A DNA stretch of 64,000 nt from positions 656,001 through 720,000 of the forward strand of contig JAZGTH010000019.1 of the NCBI GenBank assembly GCA_036877525.1, in the 5' to 3' direction. Every line of letters starts with the position of its first letter. Position 1 is the first letter of the stretch. The position numbers and the translations under genes were made by a program. The DNA comes from Chromobotia macracanthus (Eukaryota > Chordata > Actinopteri > Cypriniformes > Botiidae). Below the pieces are notes generated by a model. It was not told where the DNA came from and searched no databases. It worked only from the letters and a program-made list of their open reading frames with translations. Shown one piece after another: positions 57,785-64,000 of the stretch.

Positions 57785-60700
57785 TATTTTCCACCCTCTG
57801 TCTGTGTAGTCTGTTCAGTTTGTTGTCAGTTAAGTACTTAACTCCAATTGACCAGTAAGCATTCAAGCATTCATTTCTGTCTTAGGAGGAGAGGCTGAAT
57901 TCCCCAGTGTCGAATATTAACATGGCACACAATCCCCGAAGACAAGAGAATGCTTGGCGGATGTCTACCACAGGGATGAAAAGAAGTTAATTTGCACAGG
58001 AATGCACAGGAGTCGGCACAGGAAAGTTTTACTGTCTAAAATAAAGCCAGGCTGGATTTAAACAGCTGTTGGAACGAGTCCAACGCAGTAAGGAGGATAT
58101 GAGGTTTAGACTGAAGGAAGGATTAGTGGGAAGAAAACAGATTAATTTAAACTATAAAACAACAGGACTGCAAGTTTTACATGAGTTGTATACAGTTTAA
58201 TAGAATAAACAGAAAGCCAGCAGATGTTGTATTAACAGAGCTGTTAAGCTGCCAACTGTCAAATACAGGTTAAAGTATTTAGGTTAGCCAATGTATAAAT
58301 CTAAAGGAAAGTACTAATGCACTACTTGACAAGTGTTCTGCTTTCCTCCAGGGTCAGATCTGCAAAGTTAATACTGTCAATTGCAACAGTTTCAGTGCAC
58401 AGAAATGTCATGCTCATCCAGTCTAGTTCCCTAGGGTTTTTTTAAAGTCAACTTCCAAAAAGAAAAACTAATAAAAAATCAAGTTGCAGGATTGTTGGTG
58501 GTGTTTAACTAAAATGCTATAGTAGACAAAATGAATGTTCAAATTTGGTCCGTCCAATGAAGCCCAAATCAAGCACATCATTTACTTTAAAGAGAAAATC
58601 TGTCATTATCTACCCACCATAATGTTGTGCCATACAAATATGACTTTTATTTTCTTGAAACAAATTACTAAAAATCCATGATGCCTGTCATGTTACTATT
58701 TTGATTGGAAAACTATATGTTTCTTTTGTTTCTTTCACTCAATAATGTCAAAATATCTGAACCTTGACTGGCACTTTGTCGCTGAACTGGAAATGATGGA
58801 AAGGAAAAGAGAAGGTACAAGAGAGGAAATAGAAATAGATTAATGCCTCCTCCTGATTGCCCCATATCTGGCACTAGTGAGCACACAAATTTGTTTTCAG
58901 TGGCTCGTGAGCACTGGACCAACATCAGGGTGATGAAGTGGAGCCACACAATTAATCTCCGTTATGCTGGACGGGCTCTGATAAGGACTGATGGGTTCAC
59001 CGTTTACGCACATCAAACTTTATAGAGTGGAGACGAAATCGAGAATCACAGGTCACTGGAGCAAAGAGAGAGATATTAGGCACAATTTCACTCTAGATTT
59101 CTATAAGCCTGATGTCATCGAGACAAACTAGCTGTGTCAGTTGTTTTTTAACCTGTACGTTCTCATTGTTTAGTTAACTTTCAGACTCAAATGCAAATCT
59201 TTAGATCTGTTTCTTGTAATGCTGTGAACATTATTAGTGTATTGAAACAGTAATATACGCATGTGTAACAGAGTTAAATGGAATGTTCAAGCCTACTGAT
59301 CTGCTCTGCTCAATAACCAACATAAAACTGAACAGTAAGCTCAAGCAAAGCAACACAGTAAATAATACACCAGTTCTGATATGCATTCTGTATGTCTTTT
59401 TGTCACCCCACAACAGAACATCACATTAGAAAACGCAGACTAACAAAGTGTAAACGTTATCTTTTATATCAAGTCTTTACAGTTTGTTGACTCACTTGAT
59501 CTTGTATTTGATACCTCAGCATGCCTTATCCTGACCTTTTTACATATAGTATGCAGTAATTTTCATTCATGGGTGTGAAGAGCAATCATCGAAATATCAG
59601 TAACTCAGCCCTGGCAATTTTCCAGTTGTAACATGTTAGATGTAACTTTAGCGGAAGTGTTCTGTTTTGATGATAGCCTGAACAAAGCCATTAACATTTT
59701 GAGCATGTACAAGATTAGATGTTGAAGTAGACTGATGCAATTATATTTTGATAAACATTAAAGAAAACCTTTGAGGTACTGAAAATGAAAACACCAAATC
59801 ATTACAAATAATATATGTTTGCATACACCACCTGCCATGTTTAAAACAGATAAACTCTCCCATGCAACGGTTTGCATATAATTTCTGGCAAATTACATCA
59901 CAGTAGATTAACACAATTCTTGTACTAAAATGTGAATTGCAGCAAAATGGAAAGCTGATTTTAAAAAAAAAAAAAGACAGAAAGCTGTGTGAATAGCTGA
60001 TTTGGTACATTTACCATAAAAGGTACTTTTACTGCAATTCAATAGCTTGCATGTGTGAAAGGGGCTATTGCTAAAATAAACTCATTAAGAAAAACAAGCA
60101 ATAAATAAGGACACAAACTTGACAAGATTACTTATTTTATTTATATTCGGATCCTTTTAAATCCTTTTAACTGCTTATTTATTTACTCCATCTATTTAAA
60201 AGTCACTCTCTTTTAAAGAACTTTGTGTAAGTAAACACTTTCTGAGGTTGAGACAGGTGGATATCTTGTGCTTAACACTAATGAGCTGTGATGTATTAAA
60301 AGTGATGCATAGGATTGTGAAGCACTCAAATGGAGAAAGACAGTGGAGTGTACACTGTATGACTGGCATAAACAAACAATTAAAAAAAAACACAAGCCAT
60401 TTCTCCTTCAGCTTTGTGCTTTACCTCATGTATTTTTTTTTTTTTTTACTTAAGTCAGAATTGAAAGGAAAAGGGAATAGTGGCCCAATGAGAAAATAAT
60501 GATTAATAATAATACTAAATATTTTAATTAAAATGTTTAAAAAAATGCTTTTGTGGGGTTGTATGTGTAGGGGAAGTATCCTTAGCTCAGTATAAAACAA
60601 TAGCAAGTCAGCAGAAAGTCCCAACAATGATTTAAAAATAATACCCAAACAATAAAATAATATGTGTGTGTGTTGATTTCCAAAAATCGATTTTTCTATT

Positions 60701-62925
60701 CTTAACACTCTCTTATTTCATTTTATTAATCTCTTTCTTTCTCATAATAAGTGCAAACAGAATATGTATGATAATTGTTTATTAGGCCAGTCTGGATGAC
60801 TTCAAAGTGGAAATTCTTGCATAATTTTTGCAGTTCAAAGTTTAAAGCTTTATTTAAAGCCTTGACTATAGAGTCTGGTTTAAATACACAAAAGAGAGGA
60901 GAGAGATGCCTCCATATGGTTACATTACTATACATTAATAAATTTGTTCTTGAGCATTGCATATGCAGTTAAAATATAACGGCATATGAAACTACACAAG
61001 TCTAGACATGTTCCATGGGACCTCAGTGTAATTTTATATTAAAATTATATTACTATGGAGTGATCTTTTATTATGAAGATAAGTTAAGATGGATAGGTTT
61101 ATTTAGAGGTACTTCTGTATTGTTGCATTATTGTTGTTACAATCATAGAGTTGTTCACGTAGCCTCACAATAGGGTAAGAGAAAAACAGTTTGCCTTTGT
61201 TTTAAGGGAAGTCAGGTGGAGTTTGTGGGGACATGGCCACCATATCACCTAAAGAACTCAAATCTCCTCAGAGTGTCTGTCAGGAAACCTGAGAGTCCAC
61301 AAGGTCACATTGGCAAAATAGGGCACTTGCTTTCAAGCACAACAGTATTACAATCCATCACTCCTATTCTTGACACATATGCAACTTCATATAAAACCGG
61401 TCACAGATTTTTGGCAGGGGTTTGTGCTTTATGTGCCATTTTACTGAGTAGAAACTGCAGAAATCGTCTGTGTTATTGTCAACCTTAATGATTTTATTAT
61501 CATCTGCATTATTATTTGTTGTCTCAGATGTGGCAGTGATACCTTTTGTAATTCATTTTTATGCTTTAGTTGGCATGGCTTGCTGAACTTCCAAACCTGA
61601 GGCATGATGCCAACATTATCATAAATATTTGTTAAAACCATTTTTGATCATTTACTATATGGCAGAATATATGGCCGTGCTTCTTATTTATTGGTCATTT
61701 ATTTCCAAATAGAATGGAAGAGCCAAGAACGTCAAGAAGGAAACCAAGTGGATCGAGAAAATTAGGTTTTACATGTAGATTTGAAAGTAGTATTTCTGCT
61801 GCTGTTTTAGTGTTACTGACAAAAGGGTGCAGCAGTTATATTGGCTGTCAACACCTTTTCACCAGCTACTGTGTATATCACTGCACAGCGCCCATAGAGG
61901 CCATCTAATAACCTTAGCTTTCATGTCAAAGCCTATATCATCTAACAGAAGAATGACACTTGATAAATACAAATTTGTGTCCCTAATATATTTATTTGGT
62001 TGTAACCATTTTATAAAAACAATACTTGCAATATTTAAAAACATTTAGCTTCCTGTCTAAACATGCCTGGTCTTATCAATGGATTTATAACATCTTTGTT
62101 GGGAGGGTCAGGGAGGGCCTGTTCAATAATTATAGGGTGAAGTGTAGGGTCAGGTAGAGACAACCCATGTGCTCAGCACTGCACATGTCGCCACAATGCG
62201 ACAAACTTGTGAGGGGTACAAAACTGTAAACAATGCTAGCAACTTTTCAACACTCTATTGGCCCATTTTATCACAAACCATATGCAGTAATGAAGCAATC
62301 ACTACATGTCCTCTCTTGCTCTCTGGAGTTTGTTGATTGATTTGAGCAGCCAGATTCAGAGTGGGCACCCACTGTCAGAAGAGATGAATGAATAAAAGAT
62401 TATACATGGCCGAATGCATGCTGCAGGTGAAATGGCATCACACTTTACTAAAGGGCAAGAAGGTCCCCATTACACAGCTTGAGCATGCAGCCTGTTACAC
62501 TCACTCGCTCTTGTGATTATGTTGGTCACAGCCATTTGTGCATCAGCGATTAATTGCCTACTTACAAAATTAAACTGATTTCTGTTCAAGTGAATTCAGT
62601 CTCTGCTGGTGTCTTTATTACATGAGTGCATATGAAAATCCTGTGATCTGTGTTAATTGCCTTCTGATCATGACTGGTGAATTCTGTGAAATGCATTCTG
62701 TGTAATCAACTAGTTTTTAAATGGTGTTGCTAAAACATGTGAAGTTAGAAATTGACATAAGCATATAGGTCATGCACCTATGATGAAAATTGTCAGTACA
62801 GAAGAAATTTTGCACCTATTTTGCAAGTAACATTTAAAAATCATGTCTGACTGATAGGACATTTGGCCAGTTTGGTTACCACAAAGATGTAAGACATTAA
62901 AGAACAATCACTGATTACCATTAAC
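57785..62925. other. long stretch without genes
   Basis: Mostly AT-rich. 58840-59110 and 61200-61490 are less AT-rich and may be conserved noncoding DNA. A12 at 59960 and T14 at 60431. No exon or element recognised. Confidence 0.35.
58840..59110. promoter_or_regulatory. conserved noncoding element candidate
   Basis: Balanced composition with words such as CACAATTAATCTCC and no repeat or coding signature. The call is inference only. Confidence 0.2.
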
Positions 62926-62980
62926 TCTCTGTCTTTCTCTCTCTCTCTCTCGCACACACACTTCTCTTTCATCTCTCTCG
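62926..62980. repeat. CT/CA microsatellite
   Basis: (CT)n interrupted by TTT, followed by (CA)4 and further CTCTCT words. Confidence 0.95.
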
Positions 62981-63702
62981 TCTATGTATAACTGACCACT
63001 GCAGAGAAAAACAAAAGGACGAATGGAAAGCCAGTGGTTTGTATAATCAGAACAGAGCCACATCGCCCCCATCAGGTCATAAGAGTAACTGTTTCCTCAC
63101 CTCATAATTGTTTCATCATGGCCAGGGGGATTTCTATGTTTAGCTGCAATACAGTTGTGGTTATGAGAGGCCTAATTATGCATGGCCTTTCCCCTTACAT
63201 GCTCCTCTCACACAGCCATCATGTCAGGAACAACTGTGAGGGGTTGGAGGCTTAAGAGATTGAGAGAGTGAGAGCCAAGAGCAAGAAAGCCCAGGATATC
63301 ATGGGGTGCCGTTATAGGTGAGAAAGACAGAAAGTAATAATGAAAGAAGAGTGTTTGTGAGTGAGACAAACACACTGAAAAAGGAAGAGAGTTCAGTAGC
63401 ATTTACTATGGTGTGAGGGACACAGAAAAATCAGGTTCATTCAGACTTATAAAAAAATAAAGCCAGTAGAAAAGATAAGATTAGGCTAGCATTAATTCCT
63501 ATGTTAATTCTTATAATGGTTTATGCTGGCAAGTACAGTACCAAGTACCAGCTTGGAGCAAGTTAAGATGGTGGACCAACAAAAGAAAACTGGTAAGGCC
63601 GGCCAATCAGCATGGCTTTTCTTGTGAAGCTTGTTGACCAAAGAAATTTTGGGTCAGACAATTAAAGAGGTCATCCAATAGTGATAAATCTATCATAGGT
63701 GG
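62981..63702. other. unique sequence, no gene seen
   Basis: Purine-rich segment at 63250-63400. No coding signature. Confidence 0.35.
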
Positions 63703-63900
63703 GGTCCAAACCTGTATGACTTATTTTCCTCCAAGAAACTGAAAAATTATAATGTTAGGGACTTGGTGACCCTTAGTTACCATTCACCTTCATTGTATGG
63801 AAAAAGATGCAATGGAAGTAAATAATAATGAAAATAATGATGCTGTGAATATCATACTTTCTGATGTTCAAGAGGAGAAAGAAAGTCATAAGGACTTCAT
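63703..63900. mobile_element. fish MITE, internal region
   Basis: 'gtccaaacctgtatgactta' at the left and 'gagaaagaaagtcataagga' at the right are the inverted arms of the palindromic fish MITE. The central 'cttcattgtatggaaaaaga' and 'tgcaatggaagtaaataat' fit the family core. Terminal TTAAAGG ends are not seen. Confidence 0.6.
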
Positions 63901-64000
63901 TCATCCTCTGTGAAAGCAGCTCAGGGGCTCCATCAACAGCAGTGAATGGGTTCCTTACATCTTTTTCAACACCCTCCAGTAACACTCAAATGGTCAGTGA
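63901..64000. other. window end, nothing recognised
   Basis: Short sequence after the MITE core; 'gctccatcaacagcagtgaa' has no assigned identity. Confidence 0.3.

Noticed and set aside
57553..57866. Ser-Leu and Arg-Glu repeat proteins
   Set aside because: Both are translations of the (CT)n microsatellite.

Overview
This 64 kb window looks like AT-rich, intron- or intergenic-type nuclear DNA of a bony fish, most likely an otophysan (carp, characin or catfish relative). The evidence is the repeat content: two tRNA-derived SINEs of fish type, Ty3/gypsy elements with fish-type LTRs, three DIRS-type tyrosine-recombinase retroelements, a Tc1/mariner relic, hAT-like elements, and several copies of the palindromic fish MITE whose ends read TTAAAGGAATAG / CTATCCCTTTAA. 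I find no convincing host protein-coding exon, rRNA, functional tRNA, CRISPR array or bacterial-style operon. No open frame exceeds 165 codons, and the longest frames lie in or across transposon sequence.

Layout. 0-7 kb: a SINE, a ~0.9 kb hAT-like element with GACTTG-rich ends, and a DIRS Gag fragment. 7.35-10.58 kb: a minus-strand Ty3/gypsy element (family A) running gag, protease, RT, integrase, with a same-orientation solo LTR of a second family (family B) inserted in its integrase and flanked by a short target duplication. 11.63-15.34 kb: a plus-strand family B gypsy element, 5'-truncated, with its 3' LTR. 16.6-19.1 kb: a DIRS element with inverted termini still present but much of RT and all of RNase H gone. 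20.5-28.8 kb: LTR-like remnants, a miRNA-sized hairpin and microsatellites. 33-36 kb: a dispersed repeat, a SINE, a conserved-element candidate and a DIRS RNase H plus recombinase fragment. 40.6-41.0 kb: an internally deleted Tc1 element between TA dinucleotides. 42.3 kb: a solo LTR of family A. 46.5 kb: a 21-bp minisatellite. 50.6-51.3 kb: a non-autonomous hAT element with a perfect 8-bp target duplication inside the fish MITE. 53-54 kb: another hAT-like element. 57.7 kb: a (CT)27 microsatellite. The rest is unique AT-rich sequence, some of it plausible conserved noncoding DNA.

All coding remnants are defective through stops (several consistent with C-to-T decay), frameshifts and deletions that hit catalytic motifs. 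The retroelement proteins therefore do not form a working system here. The window is best read as a layered fossil record of insertions whose relative order can partly be worked out. I did not find a credible new biological system. The best leads are the 77-nt hairpin at 21.5 kb, the nested hAT/MITE with its CpG-rich core, and the minisatellite built of palindromic units. Family assignments rest on recognition from memory, without database searches.
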